Below are positions 51,006 through 60,090 of a DNA stretch of 64,000 bases, piece by piece. The stretch comes from Leptonema illini DSM 21528. GTDB lineage: Bacteria; Spirochaetota; Leptospiria; Leptospirales; Leptonemataceae. Both the position numbers and the translations under genes were made by a program. Position 1 is the stretch's first letter; each line of letters starts with the position of its first letter. The DNA is taken from the NCBI RefSeq assembly GCF_000243335.1, contig NZ_JH597773.1, positions 2,473,684-2,537,683 on the forward strand, given 5' to 3'. The notes below the pieces were generated by a model that was not told the origin of the DNA, ran no database searches, and saw only the letters and a program-made list of their open reading frames with translations.

Positions 51006-52696
51006 TCTTTCACGCTTTTTCGGCTGAGAACGACGTCAACCGTCGTTACGGCGCCGGCCTTTACCTCGAGCTGCTTGTTATCAAGGTCCAGATTCTCAAG
51101 GAAGGAGGCCTTGATATTGTAGTAGCGAGACGGAGGCAGGTTCAGGAACCAGAACGCTCCATCGGAGGTCGTCTTCATCTTGTACTGCTGATTCGTCGTC
51201 ATCGTCGTCGGCATCCAGACCTCCTGGCCTGGAAGCGGCTGCTCGAAGTTCTTGTAGAAGACCTTTCCGCGAATCGTTCCAAAGCCGGCAAGGCTGGCCA
51301 CGACGAGCATCTTACCGGTCTGACGCTTCTCGACGCCAAGAACCTCTTTGATCACCGGATAATCATCGGCCTCGATTTTCAATTCATGAACGCCTGCCGG
51401 AATGCCCGAAACGGTCAGAAGAGCGACCTGATTCTTGATCACCTTTTCTTTGAAAGAATAGAACCCAAGCGGCACCTGCTCGCCACAGATCGCCTTGAAC
51501 TGGTTTTCATCGAGCCACTGAATCGACGTCTTGTATTCCTTCTCAGAGAGAAGCACTCGAATCTTGCGCACGTCGTCGCCCAGCTTTTTCTTCTTGAGTA
51601 ACACCATCGGATCAAGCGGAGTCGGCCCTGCCTGACGGCTTTTCAGAATCGTCGTGCAGATCTGGAATCCGCCCTGCTGCGTCGGGCCGTTATCCACAAC
51701 GGCCGGCTCGTCGTTCGTTACCGGATCAGCGGGCTGAACGGGATCGGCAGGCGGTTTCTGCGGCGAAACATCGGGCTGCGGAGTTACGACTTCGGGCTTG
51801 TTATCTTCGGGTTTTTCGGGTTTATTATCCTGTACAGGAGGCTTCACCGGCTCGACCTGACCGGTTACGACATAGCCCGAGGCGTTACCGCGAAGCTGAG
51901 GGGTCTGCTTGTGGTTAAACTTCTTCGCATGATCGGTAACGCGCTTCGCAGACCATGTAAAGGCCTCATAAAGCGTTACCGATCGGTCGGAGTTCAAATC
52001 GCCGTTTGCCGGATTCAGACCCTGCGCAAAATAGTAAGTAAACACACCGTGATTTACCGAGCCGCGAATCTCGATCGAGGTTTCGTTCGCGTCGCTTGAT
52101 CCGATCAGGACGGCATCTTTGAAATAAAAATCGTTACCGCCGTTTTCGATGACGGTGCCTGGAGAGTTCTCGGCCACGGGAATATCGCCGACGCCGCGGC
52201 GTCCCTTCTGTACGATACCGCCCGAGAAGCAGCAGTCGAAGACGAACGTAATCTTCCCTTTGATGCCGCTCATCCAGTCCGACAGCTCTTTATCAGAGAC
52301 GTGCGGTCGGTTGAACATGACGATGTAGTTACGCAGGCCGTTCGGGGCGTTAGAATCACGCTGATACGTTCCGTGGCCCGAGAAATAAAAGAAAACGGAG
52401 TCATCGGCCGAAGATTTTGCGGCCACCTCTTTCATCGCCTCTTGAATGCGCGAGGCGGTGACCATCGAACCGAGCAGCACCTTCGCATCGTCGTAGCGGC
52501 CGTGTGCCTTCAGGGATTGCTCCATCAGCTTTGCATCGGCCTCGCAGAGATCAAGCGGCGGAATGCCCGCATCGTTCCCCTTATAGTTCGTGCCGATGAT
52601 GACGGCGATTCGCTTCGCCTCCAGAGAGGGGCCGGCCGCGTACAGCCCGACGGAAAGCAGGGCCAGCAGCAGGAGGTGTGTACGTTTCAAAATCAT
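51002..52696 (-). CDS. secreted caspase-like (C14) peptidase
   Basis: The 564-residue product has a signal peptide (about 1-21) and a caspase-fold domain with catalytic His108 (FSGHGTY) and Cys156 (FDCCFSGG). The dyad is intact, with Phe where metacaspases usually have His. A calcium-loop-like motif D233-L-N-S-D-R-S-V-T-L-Y-E244 lies near the end of the catalytic region. A Pro/Asp/Lys-rich linker (about 275-345) leads to a C-terminal region ending in a carboxypeptidase-regulatory-like beta domain (GTIRGKVFYKN, TTSDGAFWFLNLPPSRY). It is exported, and its stop codon overlaps the start of a membrane miniprotein. Substrates are unknown. Confidence 0.92.
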   Translation of the reverse strand: MILKRTHLLLLALLSVGLYAAGPSLEAKRIAVIIGTNYKGNDAGIPPLDLCEADAKLMEQSLKAHGRYDDAKVLLGSMVTASRIQEAMKEVAAKSSADDSVFFYFSGHGTYQRDSNAPNGLRNYIVMFNRPHVSDKELSDWMSGIKGKITFVFDCCFSGGIVQKGRRGVGDIPVAENSPGTVIENGGNDFYFKDAVLIGSSDANETSIEIRGSVNHGVFTYYFAQGLNPANGDLNSDRSVTLYEAFTWSAKRVTDHAKKFNHKQTPQLRGNASGYVVTGQVEPVKPPVQDNKPEKPEDNKPEVVTPQPDVSPQKPPADPVQPADPVTNDEPAVVDNGPTQQGGFQICTTILKSRQAGPTPLDPMVLLKKKKLGDDVRKIRVLLSEKEYKTSIQWLDENQFKAICGEQVPLGFYSFKEKVIKNQVALLTVSGIPAGVHELKIEADDYPVIKEVLGVEKRQTGKMLVVASLAGFGTIRGKVFYKNFEQPLPGQEVWMPTTMTTNQQYKMKTTSDGAFWFLNLPPSRYYNIKASFLENLDLDNKQLEVKAGAVTTVDVVLSRKSVKE

Positions 52697-52758
52697 GGAT
52701 TTCTCCCGGTAGAGGTAGGTGAGAGTTGGACGGAACGGATTCCATCAAGGTTCACGCT

Positions 52759-53088
52759 TCAGGCTTCGTCCTGAAACATTTTTCGCAAGAAGTTTTTTAT
52801 TTCCAGGTCGGCTCTTTCGCGGAAAAGCATGCCGTCGGCACGACGACGAACCGTGCGCAGGGCCTGCTCGCCGCGATCCATCCAGCTTTCGCACTGATCG
52901 AGCAATCTTTTCTGGGATGCGGGAAGTCTTTCAATAAGAAGCAGATCGGATTCAAGACGCTCGATTTCAGAGCTGAGCGCAATCGCGCCTTCGAGATCGC
53001 CTGTATGCAGGGCTCGAAAACGCGAAAAGAGGAGCCTGCGATACTGCAAAAGCAGCCTCCGTGACTCCTCTTCGGTGAATTCGGGCAC
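52759..53088 (-). CDS. FliT-like small helical protein
   Basis: The start is set at GTG 53088, 7 bases after the fliS stop codon, because longer starts overlap fliS by about 80 bases. The 109 residues are helical and charged (RRLLLQYRRLLFSRFRALHTGDLEGAI, then ESDLLLIERLPASQKRLLDQ). The position right after fliS, the size and the helical pattern fit the FliT/FlgN-like flagellar chaperones, but sequence alone does not prove it. Confidence 0.7.
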   Translation of the reverse strand: MPEFTEEESRRLLLQYRRLLFSRFRALHTGDLEGAIALSSEIERLESDLLLIERLPASQKRLLDQCESWMDRGEQALRTVRRRADGMLFRERADLEIKNFLRKMFQDEA

Positions 53089-53095
53089 GGCCCGA

Positions 53096-53533
53096 TCAGC
53101 CCTGAATCGAAAATCCGCCGTAGGTGCCTGTCGGCCGTACAGGCTGCTGTACCGGCTGTTTGCGGGAGAGCTCATCCCAGGCGGAACGCAGGCCGTTCAG
53201 ATGCGAGACGACTTCTTTCAGGATCTCGGCATCCTTGGCAATATTGCCTTCAAGCAGACGCTTTTTCATGTAGGCATAAATATTGAACAGATTCTGAGCG
53301 ATCTCGCCGCCCTGATCCATGTTCAAAGAAAGCATCAGTTCGGTCACGATATCCTGCGCCTTGATGATGTTCGTATTCACGACATCATACCGGCGGGGAG
53401 TCATGTTCTCGATGGCAATATTCAGGAAGCGGATCGCTCCGTCATAGAGCATCAGAATCAGCTTTCCCTGGTCGGCCGTCTGAATCTCAGTATCTTTGTA
53501 CGCGTCTAAGTGCTTTTTCCCGGCAAGGGCCAT
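53096..53533 (-). CDS. fliS: flagellin export chaperone FliS
   Basis: The 145-residue protein matches FliS: AYKDTEIQTADQGKLILMLYDGAIRFL at the N-terminus, the helical core IIKAQDIVTELMLSLNMDQGGEIAQNLFNIYAYMKKRLLEGN, and LRSAWDEL toward the end. It keeps flagellin unfolded and soluble until secretion by the flagellar type III apparatus. GGGAGAATGTT provides a good ribosome binding site. The FliT-like gene follows. Flagellin itself is not in the window. Confidence 0.95.
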   Translation of the reverse strand: MALAGKKHLDAYKDTEIQTADQGKLILMLYDGAIRFLNIAIENMTPRRYDVVNTNIIKAQDIVTELMLSLNMDQGGEIAQNLFNIYAYMKKRLLEGNIAKDAEILKEVVSHLNGLRSAWDELSRKQPVQQPVRPTGTYGGFSIQG

Positions 53534-53639
53534 AACATTCTCCCGTAATCAGAGAATCGGCGAAACGGAAAACGGCCTTAACGTTTTTTACGACTTCTGC
53601 GCGATTCTGAGTCCGGGCAGCGCCTTGCCGCAACGCCTC

Positions 53640-54479
53640 TCAGGGTTCAAGGACCTGCGTATACAGCAGGCCAAGGATAAAAAGCCCCATAGCGACGCGA
53701 TAGACCACAAAGACCATCGTCGTATGTGTCCTGAGAAAGCGCAGAAGTCCCGCTACGACCACATAGCTCGAAACGACAGAAACCAGCGTGCCGACCAGAA
53801 GAGAGACAAGGCCCTGCTGCTGGAGTTCGCCAAAGTCCTTGATCAGCTCATAGAAGCCCGAAAGGGCGATAGCCGGAATCGAGAGCAAGAATGAATAGCG
53901 CATGGCCGCCGCCCTGTCAAAGCCAAGTAGAAGACCGGCGGTCAGCGTCGTACCCGATCGGGAGGCACCCGGAATCAGGGCAAAGGCCTGGCCGAGGCCG
54001 ATCCAGACGGCGTCCTTCCAGTTCATCTCTTTAATCTGACGATCTTTCTTACCGATCCGGTCGGCAATAAAAAGAAAGAAGGCAAAAACGATGAGGCTGC
54101 CAGCAATCACGTAAAGCGACCGGAACGGCCCCTTGATATAGTCTTTTAAGAGCAACCCGAACACCGAAACGGGAATGGTGCCGATGAGCAGATACACCGG
54201 CATCAGGGCCTCATGCGAAAGAGGCTCGCCTTTTCTGTAAGAATCGACGGCCTTCAGGCTGGCCAGAGCAAAGGCGGTAAGGTCACGCCGGAAGTAATAA
54301 AGCAGCGCCACAAGCGACCCGAGCTGGATGACCGCCGTATAAGCGGCGCCCGGGTCGGGCATATAGAAAAAGGCCGGAATGATGCGAATATGCGCCGTGC
54401 TTGATACGGGCAGAAATTCGGTAAGGCCCTGGATCAAGCCAAGCAGAATGGAAACGGGGATGCTGATCGATTCAGACAT
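53640..54479 (-). CDS. uppP: undecaprenyl-diphosphatase
   Basis: The 279-residue, eight-helix protein is UppP/BacA. The first signature LIQGLTEFLPVSSTAH (14-29) and the second GASRSGTTLTAG are both intact. It dephosphorylates undecaprenyl pyrophosphate at the outer face of the inner membrane, recycling the lipid carrier for peptidoglycan and glycan synthesis; loss or gain affects bacitracin sensitivity. It lies upstream of fliS on the same strand and is divergent from the GtrA/GT2 pair, which also handles polyprenyl-linked sugars. Confidence 0.96.
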   Translation of the reverse strand: MSESISIPVSILLGLIQGLTEFLPVSSTAHIRIIPAFFYMPDPGAAYTAVIQLGSLVALLYYFRRDLTAFALASLKAVDSYRKGEPLSHEALMPVYLLIGTIPVSVFGLLLKDYIKGPFRSLYVIAGSLIVFAFFLFIADRIGKKDRQIKEMNWKDAVWIGLGQAFALIPGASRSGTTLTAGLLLGFDRAAAMRYSFLLSIPAIALSGFYELIKDFGELQQQGLVSLLVGTLVSVVSSYVVVAGLLRFLRTHTTMVFVVYRVAMGLFILGLLYTQVLEP

Positions 54480-54554
54480 GCAGGCATTTTTTTCAGACTG
54501 TAATGGAGGTCGAGAAAAACCGGGTTGATCCGTTGCAGGCCCGGGAATGATAGG

Positions 54555-55028
54555 ATGCAGCCGGATTCTATGATGGAACGATTCTCTCGCCTTCTGCCCC
54601 TTCTGCGCGACCGGCGCGTTCTCTATCTGATTAACGGATCGCTCATATTCGGCATCAACCTCATCCTCGCCTATGCGATGTTTCAGGTGCAGTGGTCCGA
54701 GAACGAATGGCGAAACGAGAATATCGCCAATCTGATCACGACCGAGTTCATGGTCGTCATATCATTTTTTATACACAACTCGCTGACATGGCGTCACAGC
54801 TTCGGTTCGATCTGGTCGAAGCTCTGGCGATTTCACCTCGTCTCGGCGGGGTCGCTGACGATTCGAACGGCTATCTTCGCCAGTCTCTCCTATCTCGGCA
54901 TGCATGAGATGTTCGCCACAGTGCTCAGTATCGCCTTTATACTCTTTTTTAATTTTGTAGGATTTGACCGCTTCGCCTTCGGCCAGGCATCAGATCCTGC
55001 CACCGATAAAACCGATCAGGAAAAGTAA
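54555..55028 (+). CDS. GtrA-like membrane protein
   Basis: The 157-residue product has four membrane helices typical of the GtrA family (LYLINGSLIFGINLILAYAMF; FMVVISFFIHNSLTWRH; AIFASLSYLGMHEMFA; IAFILFFNFVGFDRFAF). GtrA-like proteins are proposed to flip polyprenyl-phosphate-linked sugars across the inner membrane. ATG 54570 is a possible alternative start. The glycosyltransferase gene follows after 5 bases, the classic GtrA-GtrB-like pairing. Confidence 0.87.
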   Translation: MQPDSMMERFSRLLPLLRDRRVLYLINGSLIFGINLILAYAMFQVQWSENEWRNENIANLITTEFMVVISFFIHNSLTWRHSFGSIWSKLWRFHLVSAGSLTIRTAIFASLSYLGMHEMFATVLSIAFILFFNFVGFDRFAFGQASDPATDKTDQEK

Positions 55029-55033
55029 TTCCA

Positions 55034-55819
55034 ATGGCCACACAGAAAAGAACTGCGACGAAACGAGATCCCTATCCTCTGAGTGTGAGCGTGCTTGTGC
55101 CCGCCTATAACGAAGAGAAAACGATCGGCATCATTCTGAAAAAGCTCATCGAGCTTCCCTTTGTTACCCAGATCGTCGTCGTAAACGACTGCTCAAAAGA
55201 TGGAACCGAAGATGCCGTACTTGCCATACGCTCGAAGAAAATCGATTATTTCAAACTCGAGCAGAATTCGGGCAAGACGGCGGCCATCCGCAAGGCCAAG
55301 CAGATGGCCACCGGAGACATCCTTGTCATTCAGGATGCCGATCTTGAGTACGATCCTTATGAGCTCGAAGAGGTTCTTGATCCGATTCAGCGCGAGATTG
55401 CCGACGTTGTTTACGGTAGCCGCTTCCTTGTGCGCAAGGCATCGCGCGTACTCTACTTCTATCATTATCTGGCGAATAAATTCCTGAGCTACCTCTCGAA
55501 CATATTCACCAACCTGAACATGACCGATATTGAAACCTGCTATAAGGCCTTCCGCACGGAATTCTTTAAAGATATGCCGCTGACAAGCAAAGGCTTCGGC
55601 ATGGAGGTCGAGATCACGGCGACGGTGGGCAAGATGCCCGTGCGCGTCTATGAGGTTCCGATTTCGTATTATGGCCGTACCTACGAAGAAGGCAAAAAGA
55701 TCGGCATGAAAGACGGCATCTGGGCCATTCTTTACATCCTCTATTTCAATATCTTCGGTCGTATGAACGCCGAGCGTCGGGCCTTCCTCAAGCGCTTTGA
55801 CGGCATGCTCGAAAAATAA
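55034..55819 (+). CDS. glycosyltransferase family 2, polyprenyl-phosphate sugar synthase-like
   Basis: The 261-residue enzyme has the GT-A fold of family 2: VLVPAYNEEKTIG, the metal-binding IQDADLEYDP (DAD) and the acceptor-region pattern CYKAFRTEFF and KGFGMEVEITA. It lacks the C-terminal membrane helices of GtrB, resembling soluble dolichol- or polyprenyl-phosphate mannosyltransferases. It likely transfers a sugar from a nucleotide donor to undecaprenyl phosphate in the cytoplasm, for flipping by the adjacent GtrA-like protein. Confidence 0.9.
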   Translation: MATQKRTATKRDPYPLSVSVLVPAYNEEKTIGIILKKLIELPFVTQIVVVNDCSKDGTEDAVLAIRSKKIDYFKLEQNSGKTAAIRKAKQMATGDILVIQDADLEYDPYELEEVLDPIQREIADVVYGSRFLVRKASRVLYFYHYLANKFLSYLSNIFTNLNMTDIETCYKAFRTEFFKDMPLTSKGFGMEVEITATVGKMPVRVYEVPISYYGRTYEEGKKIGMKDGIWAILYILYFNIFGRMNAERRAFLKRFDGMLEK

Positions 55820-55887
55820 CGGTCGCCTTACTTGCCGTTTGTTTGATTCTCAGCCTGAAGCCCAACGGGCTTTCAGGCCACAGAACC

Positions 55888-56343
55888 GTGAATCCGCAGC
55901 GCGAATACTTCTACGAGATAGATGCCGACGGCCGTCTCTTTCATGACGGAAGCGAGCTGACCGATACGCGCTTTCTCGATTTTTTCTTCACACATCTTAA
56001 ACCCAATCCGGGCCCGCTTCATCCCGAATACGCCTTTCTCTCTCCCTGTGGACGAGAGATGAATTATATTAAGTCCAGCTCGCCTATCGTATTCCGGGCA
56101 CTGATGAAATTCGAAACCGGCACGTCCCTGCTTTATGCCGGGCAGAAGCTACAGCCTTTCATGCCCGAGGCCCTGACACTCGATGCCTCGGGGCAGCTCT
56201 ATCATCCGACTGAGATCGGTATCGCCGGCCGCCTGGGAAGGCATGCCCTGCTGGAAATCAGCAAATTCATCTATCAAGAAGAGGGTCGCTACTGGATTCG
56301 CTGGAACTCAGAGCAGTATTGCATCGCCACTAAATCCACCTGA
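55888..56343 (+). CDS. DUF4505/UPF0598-like protein
   Basis: The start is taken as GTG 55888 (MNPQREYFYEID); the frame stays open to a TTG at 55843. The 151 residues show the UPF0598 pattern also found in eukaryotic C8orf82 homologues: REYFYEIDADGRLFHDG, FLDFFFTHLKPN, YAFLSPCGREMNYI and PIVFRALM. The function of this family is not known. The gene is soluble-looking and follows the glycosyltransferase by 68 bases. Confidence 0.83.
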   Translation: MNPQREYFYEIDADGRLFHDGSELTDTRFLDFFFTHLKPNPGPLHPEYAFLSPCGREMNYIKSSSPIVFRALMKFETGTSLLYAGQKLQPFMPEALTLDASGQLYHPTEIGIAGRLGRHALLEISKFIYQEEGRYWIRWNSEQYCIATKST

Positions 56344-56382
56344 GCGGCAGCCTGAAACGGCAGGAAAGCAGGCCGGCGCATG

Positions 56383-56410
56383 AGAAAAAGAAAAGGCCGA
56401 CCTTTCGGCC
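56383..56410 (-). terminator. intrinsic terminator of the rhodanese gene
   Basis: Read on the minus strand, GGCCGA-AAGG-TCGGCC is followed by TTTTCTTTTTC. It lies about 35 bases past the stop of the rhodanese gene. Confidence 0.75.
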
Positions 56411-56445
56411 GGCCGGTCTGACAGGATTTATTTTTTTTGAGAGTC

Positions 56446-56991
56446 TCAGTAACGCGGAATGGAGGGATCGATCTCTTCGGACCAGCGATCAATCCCACCT
56501 TTCAGGTTCTTCGCATTTACAAGTCCATGCCCCTTGAAATAAGAGGTCGCTTCAAGCGAACGAATGCCGGCATGACAGAAGAAAACGATCTTCGTATCTT
56601 TCGGCCACTTCTGTAGCATATCCATCGCCAGTTCCCGGCTGAGCAGCTCAGATCCCGGAATGGTGGCAATCTCGGTCTCGAACGGGTCACGCACATCGAT
56701 GATGCGCCAGGTCTCGCCTGCATCAAGAGCCTGCTTCAAGGCCTGTGGCTCGATCTGCATGGCCTCGTCGACACGGGCGCTTTCATAAATGTCTTCTACG
56801 GCCTGCTCGACGTGCTGGGCTCGATTGTGTTTGATCAAAACCTGTTCCAGCGTATCGCTCATCGAATAGCCGCAGCTGGAGCATCCGCCAATATGGTATT
56901 TCTGGAAAAGGGCACGACGGGCCGATGGATACAGATTCAGGATCTGTTCCATTGTCATGTCGGGTTGAATTTGCTGCATCTCTGCTTGCAT
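56446..56991 (-). CDS. DUF1858-like plus rhodanese domain protein
   Basis: The 181-residue protein has two parts. Residues 9-55 resemble DUF1858-type domains (TMEQILNLYPSARRALFQKYHIGG) with Cys37-S-S-Cys40. Residues 80-181 form a rhodanese domain with catalytic Cys139 in FFCHAGIRS and the closing LKGGIDRWSEE. Rhodaneses carry persulfide sulfur. The arrangement, just upstream of the divergent suf genes, suggests a role in sulfur transfer or redox sensing around Fe-S assembly. It has its own terminator. Confidence 0.87.
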   Translation of the reverse strand: MQAEMQQIQPDMTMEQILNLYPSARRALFQKYHIGGCSSCGYSMSDTLEQVLIKHNRAQHVEQAVEDIYESARVDEAMQIEPQALKQALDAGETWRIIDVRDPFETEIATIPGSELLSRELAMDMLQKWPKDTKIVFFCHAGIRSLEATSYFKGHGLVNAKNLKGGIDRWSEEIDPSIPRY

Positions 56992-57094
56992 CGGTAGCTC
57001 CGGTAATGATAATCTCTCTCAAAATAACTGTCCGGAGTATGAGCGAACACAATTTTTCCGGTTGAGAGCATGAAGCGGCAAGCAATACCGGCTC

Positions 57095-57613
57095 ATGCGG
57101 CTGCATCCTTACGCTCTTATCCTGTTTTCCTTTCTTGCCCTGAGCTCCTGTACGACCTTCAAGCAGTGGATTCCCTTCCTGCGAGAAGAGACGAAACCGC
57201 ATGTAGTGATCGCCTTTCACGATAAAGCTCCGCAGATCGTCGTTCTGGTGCGCGATATGGATCTTCCTATAACTGTGGCACCAGCCGGATCCATGCCGTT
57301 CACGCACAACTCCCACGCCGTGCTTATCGTCGGCCATGCCTTCCCCTACGAGAAACTTGCCGAAATCCTTGAATTCGTCCGCAATTACTACACCGATCTG
57401 CACTATGTAAGAGTGACCGACCCACTGAATCGTCGCACTCTTTATACCGAGCATGCCCGCCTCTACGTCGGTGCATCGACAGACGAGGCCGTTCAGGCGG
57501 GGCTGACTCCCTGGACCCCGGCGGATTTTGAGGAGCTACGCAGGGTGAAATCGCAGCAGGAGATGATCCAGCTCATCAAGCGAAAAAGCGCCCCCGCAAA
57601 GCAGGCTGAATAA
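57095..57613 (+). CDS. lipoprotein of unknown function
   Basis: The 172 residues have a lipoprotein signal ending in the lipobox ALSSC (Cys19). The mature part has alternating strand- and helix-like segments (HVVIAFHDKAPQIVVLVRDMD, YEKLAEILEFVRNYYTDLHYVRV) and a Lys-rich tail. No domain is recognised. It stands between the rhodanese gene (divergent) and sufB, and 247 bases of regulatory DNA separate it from sufB. Confidence 0.78.
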   Translation: MRLHPYALILFSFLALSSCTTFKQWIPFLREETKPHVVIAFHDKAPQIVVLVRDMDLPITVAPAGSMPFTHNSHAVLIVGHAFPYEKLAEILEFVRNYYTDLHYVRVTDPLNRRTLYTEHARLYVGASTDEAVQAGLTPWTPADFEELRRVKSQQEMIQLIKRKSAPAKQAE

Positions 57614-57679
57614 GGATGGACTGCGAAGAGCGCAGAACGGGCTCACATTCCGCTGTTGAAAGGACCTTCCACAATCGCA

Positions 57680-57700
57680 GGATTTAAAAGTATTAAATCC
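57680..57700. promoter_or_regulatory. 21-bp palindrome upstream of the suf operon
   Basis: GGATTTAA-N5-TTAAATCC is a perfect 8-5-8 inverted repeat in AT-rich DNA 161-181 bases upstream of sufB. Its layout is compatible with a dimeric Rrf2-type (IscR/NsrR-like) site, but no regulator gene is nearby to confirm this. Confidence 0.5.
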
Positions 57701-57771
57701 GAATCATTCAATCTCAGAATCAATTATTACTTGTCACCTACCCCCGGCGCAGTTTTCTTTAACACAGAGCA

Positions 57772-57788
57772 TTTAGAATCATTCTAAA
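57772..57788. promoter_or_regulatory. Fur/PerR-type 7-1-7 operator upstream of sufB
   Basis: TTTAGAATCATTCTAAA is a perfect palindrome around C57780. The core TTAGAAT-C-ATTCTAA has the 7-1-7 form of PerR and Fur boxes and differs from the PerR consensus at one position per half-site. It lies 73-89 bases before sufB, so iron or peroxide control of the SUF operon is likely. A weaker half-copy, GAATCATTC, is at 57701-57709. Confidence 0.72.
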
Positions 57789-57860
57789 CTGTATCCCGCA
57801 TGACCGGCCCAGCATCGTGCTACGGCGTTCGTGTTTTATGGAAGATTCTGGAGGAATTCG

Positions 57861-59294
57861 ATGGTCGCAGAACAACTGGCCGAGCGGCAATACTACGAGC
57901 CTGATGCATTCCCACGCGGTATCGATAAGAAGGTCGTTGAGTCCATCTCGCATATCAAGAACGAACCGGGATGGGTGACGGAGTTTCGATTGAAGGCGCT
58001 CGCTATCTTCGAAGCGAAGCCGATGCCACAATGGGGCTTTATTCCGCATTTTAACATCGATCTCGACTCCTATGTTCACTATGTCGGATCAGGACAGCGC
58101 AAAAAGAAATCGTGGGACGAGGTCGATCCGGCCGTGCTTGAGAGCTTCGAACGCCTCGGCATCCCCGAGCATGAGCGACGCTACCTGGCCGGGCTTGAGG
58201 CGATGAACGACTCCGAAACCGTCTATGCAAGCGTTAAGAAAGAGTTATCCGACCTGGGGATTCTTTTCTGCGACATCGATACGGCCATCAGAGAGTATCC
58301 TGAAATCGTCCGTAAATACCTGGGCACCGTCGTTTCGCCGAACGACAATAAATTCGCCGCATTGAACAGCGCCGTCTTCTCGGGTGGATCGTTCGCCTAT
58401 TGCCCGAAAGGCGTGAAGACGCCGATGCCTCTGCAGGCTTATTTCAAGGTTACGGCCGCATCTTCGGGGCAGTACGAGCGCACTCTGCTGATCGCCGACG
58501 AAGGCGCCGAGATCGTTTACAGCGAAGGCTGCACGTCGCTGCAAGATTCGGCGACGAACTTCCATACGGCTGTCGTTGAGTTGATCGCGAAAAAAGAAGG
58601 ACGTATCCATTATACGACGATCCAGAACTGGAAGAAGAACATGTTCAACTGGACGGTGAAGCGCGGCCTTGCCGAAGAACGTGCGCACATCACCTGGAAC
58701 GACGTCAATATCGGAGCGCAGACGATTAAATACCCCGGCATCATCCTGAAAGGAGACGATTCGACCGGCGATATCCTTTCGCTGGCCTTCGCCGGCGGCG
58801 AGCAGATCCAGGATACGGGTGCGCGCATCATCCATGTCGGCAAGCGCAGCCGTTCCAATATTCTCGCAAAAGGCATCTCGCTTGACGGCGGCATCAACAG
58901 CTATCGCGGACTTGTGAAGTTCGATAAAAAGGCCGAAGGGGCCGTATCGCATATTAAATGCGACGGACTGATGCTTGATGAACGCTCGCAGAGCCACGCC
59001 TACCCGTATAACGATGTGACGGGCGACGCCGGTAAGCTGAACTACGAGGCGACCGTTTCAAAAATCGACGAAGATATGCTCTTCTATCTGCAAACGCGCG
59101 GACTCAACGAAGACGAGGCGAAGCTGCTGATCGTAAACGGCTTCTGCGAAGGCGTCGTGCGCGACCTGAACGTCGAATATTCGGTAGAGATCGGCCGATT
59201 GATCCGCATGATTCTCGAAGACGGCAAGGCCATCGAACGCAAAGCTCCGGCGATCACGGGAACATCGGCGACGCAGCAGGGGCCGGCCTGTTAA
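57861..59294 (+). CDS. sufB: Fe-S cluster assembly scaffold SufB
   Basis: ATG 57861 is preceded by TGGAGGAATTCG. The 477-residue protein matches SufB along its length, including the N-terminal segment [19 protein letters not shown], the beta-helix core with [10 protein letters not shown], and the C-terminal [15 protein letters not shown] region containing the His and acidic residues of the assembly site. With SufC and SufD it forms the scaffold on which Fe-S clusters are built. It heads the operon sufB-C-D-S-U; two palindromic operators lie upstream. Confidence 0.96.
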   Translation: MVAEQLAERQYYEPDAFPRGIDKKVVESISHIKNEPGWVTEFRLKALAIFEAKPMPQWGFIPHFNIDLDSYVHYVGSGQRKKKSWDEVDPAVLESFERLGIPEHERRYLAGLEAMNDSETVYASVKKELSDLGILFCDIDTAIREYPEIVRKYLGTVVSPNDNKFAALNSAVFSGGSFAYCPKGVKTPMPLQAYFKVTAASSGQYERTLLIADEGAEIVYSEGCTSLQDSATNFHTAVVELIAKKEGRIHYTTIQNWKKNMFNWTVKRGLAEERAHITWNDVNIGAQTIKYPGIILKGDDSTGDILSLAFAGGEQIQDTGARIIHVGKRSRSNILAKGISLDGGINSYRGLVKFDKKAEGAVSHIKCDGLMLDERSQSHAYPYNDVTGDAGKLNYEATVSKIDEDMLFYLQTRGLNEDEAKLLIVNGFCEGVVRDLNVEYSVEIGRLIRMILEDGKAIERKAPAITGTSATQQGPAC

Positions 59295-59348
59295 CGCTCC
59301 TATGCGAGAGCGACGCCACTGAGATGCCATTAAGATAAGGAACGAACA

Positions 59349-60089
59349 ATGAATCTTCTCGAAATAAAAAATCTGCACGCCGAAATCGACGGCAAACCCA
59401 TTCTGAACGGCGTCGACCTGGTCATTCCGGCCGGGCAGTCACATGCCGTGATGGGGCCGAACGGATCGGGCAAAAGCACGCTCTCCTATGTGCTGCTCGG
59501 GCATCCGAAATACACGGTTACAAAAGGCGATATCCTCTTTAAAGGGGAATCGATCGTCGATAAGACGCCCGATGAACGTGCGCGACTTGGCATGTTTCTA
59601 TCACTGCAGTATCCGACGTCCATCCCCGGCGTTACCGGCCTGAACTTCTTAAAGAACGTTTTGAAAAACATTCGCGGACAGGACGTTCCCGTTCGCGAGT
59701 TTCGCAAAGAGGTGAACGAGGCGCTAACAAAACTCGACATGAAAACGGATTTCATGCAGCGCTACGTGAACGACGGCTTCTCGGGCGGCGAGAAGAAAAG
59801 AAACGAGATCCTCCAGATGAGCCTGATCCAGCCCGCTCTTGCTATTCTCGATGAGATCGACTCGGGCCTTGACGTCGACGCCCTCCGTATTATCGCGCAG
59901 AATATCGAAGCGATGCGCTCCTCCGAGCGTTCGATGCTGCTCATCACGCACTATCAGAGGCTGCTCAGCTATCTGACCATCGATCGCATTCATATCTTCG
60001 TCGGCGGCACCATTCGTATGAGCGGCGGCAAAGAGCTGGCGAAACAGCTTGAAGAAAGCGGCTACGAACGGCTGCTTCAGGAAGCCTGA
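59349..60089 (+). CDS. sufC: Fe-S assembly ATPase SufC
   Basis: The 246 residues carry an ABC-type ATPase core: Walker A GPNGSGKS (36-43), signature FSGGEKKRNE, Walker B LAILDEIDSGLD and the switch ITHYQRLLSYL. The DE-I-DSGLD and NEILQMS spacing is typical of SufC. It hydrolyses ATP to remodel the SufB-SufD dimer during cluster formation. sufD begins 1 base after its stop codon. Confidence 0.96.
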   Translation: MNLLEIKNLHAEIDGKPILNGVDLVIPAGQSHAVMGPNGSGKSTLSYVLLGHPKYTVTKGDILFKGESIVDKTPDERARLGMFLSLQYPTSIPGVTGLNFLKNVLKNIRGQDVPVREFRKEVNEALTKLDMKTDFMQRYVNDGFSGGEKKRNEILQMSLIQPALAILDEIDSGLDVDALRIIAQNIEAMRSSERSMLLITHYQRLLSYLTIDRIHIFVGGTIRMSGGKELAKQLEESGYERLLQEA

Positions 60090-60090
60090 T

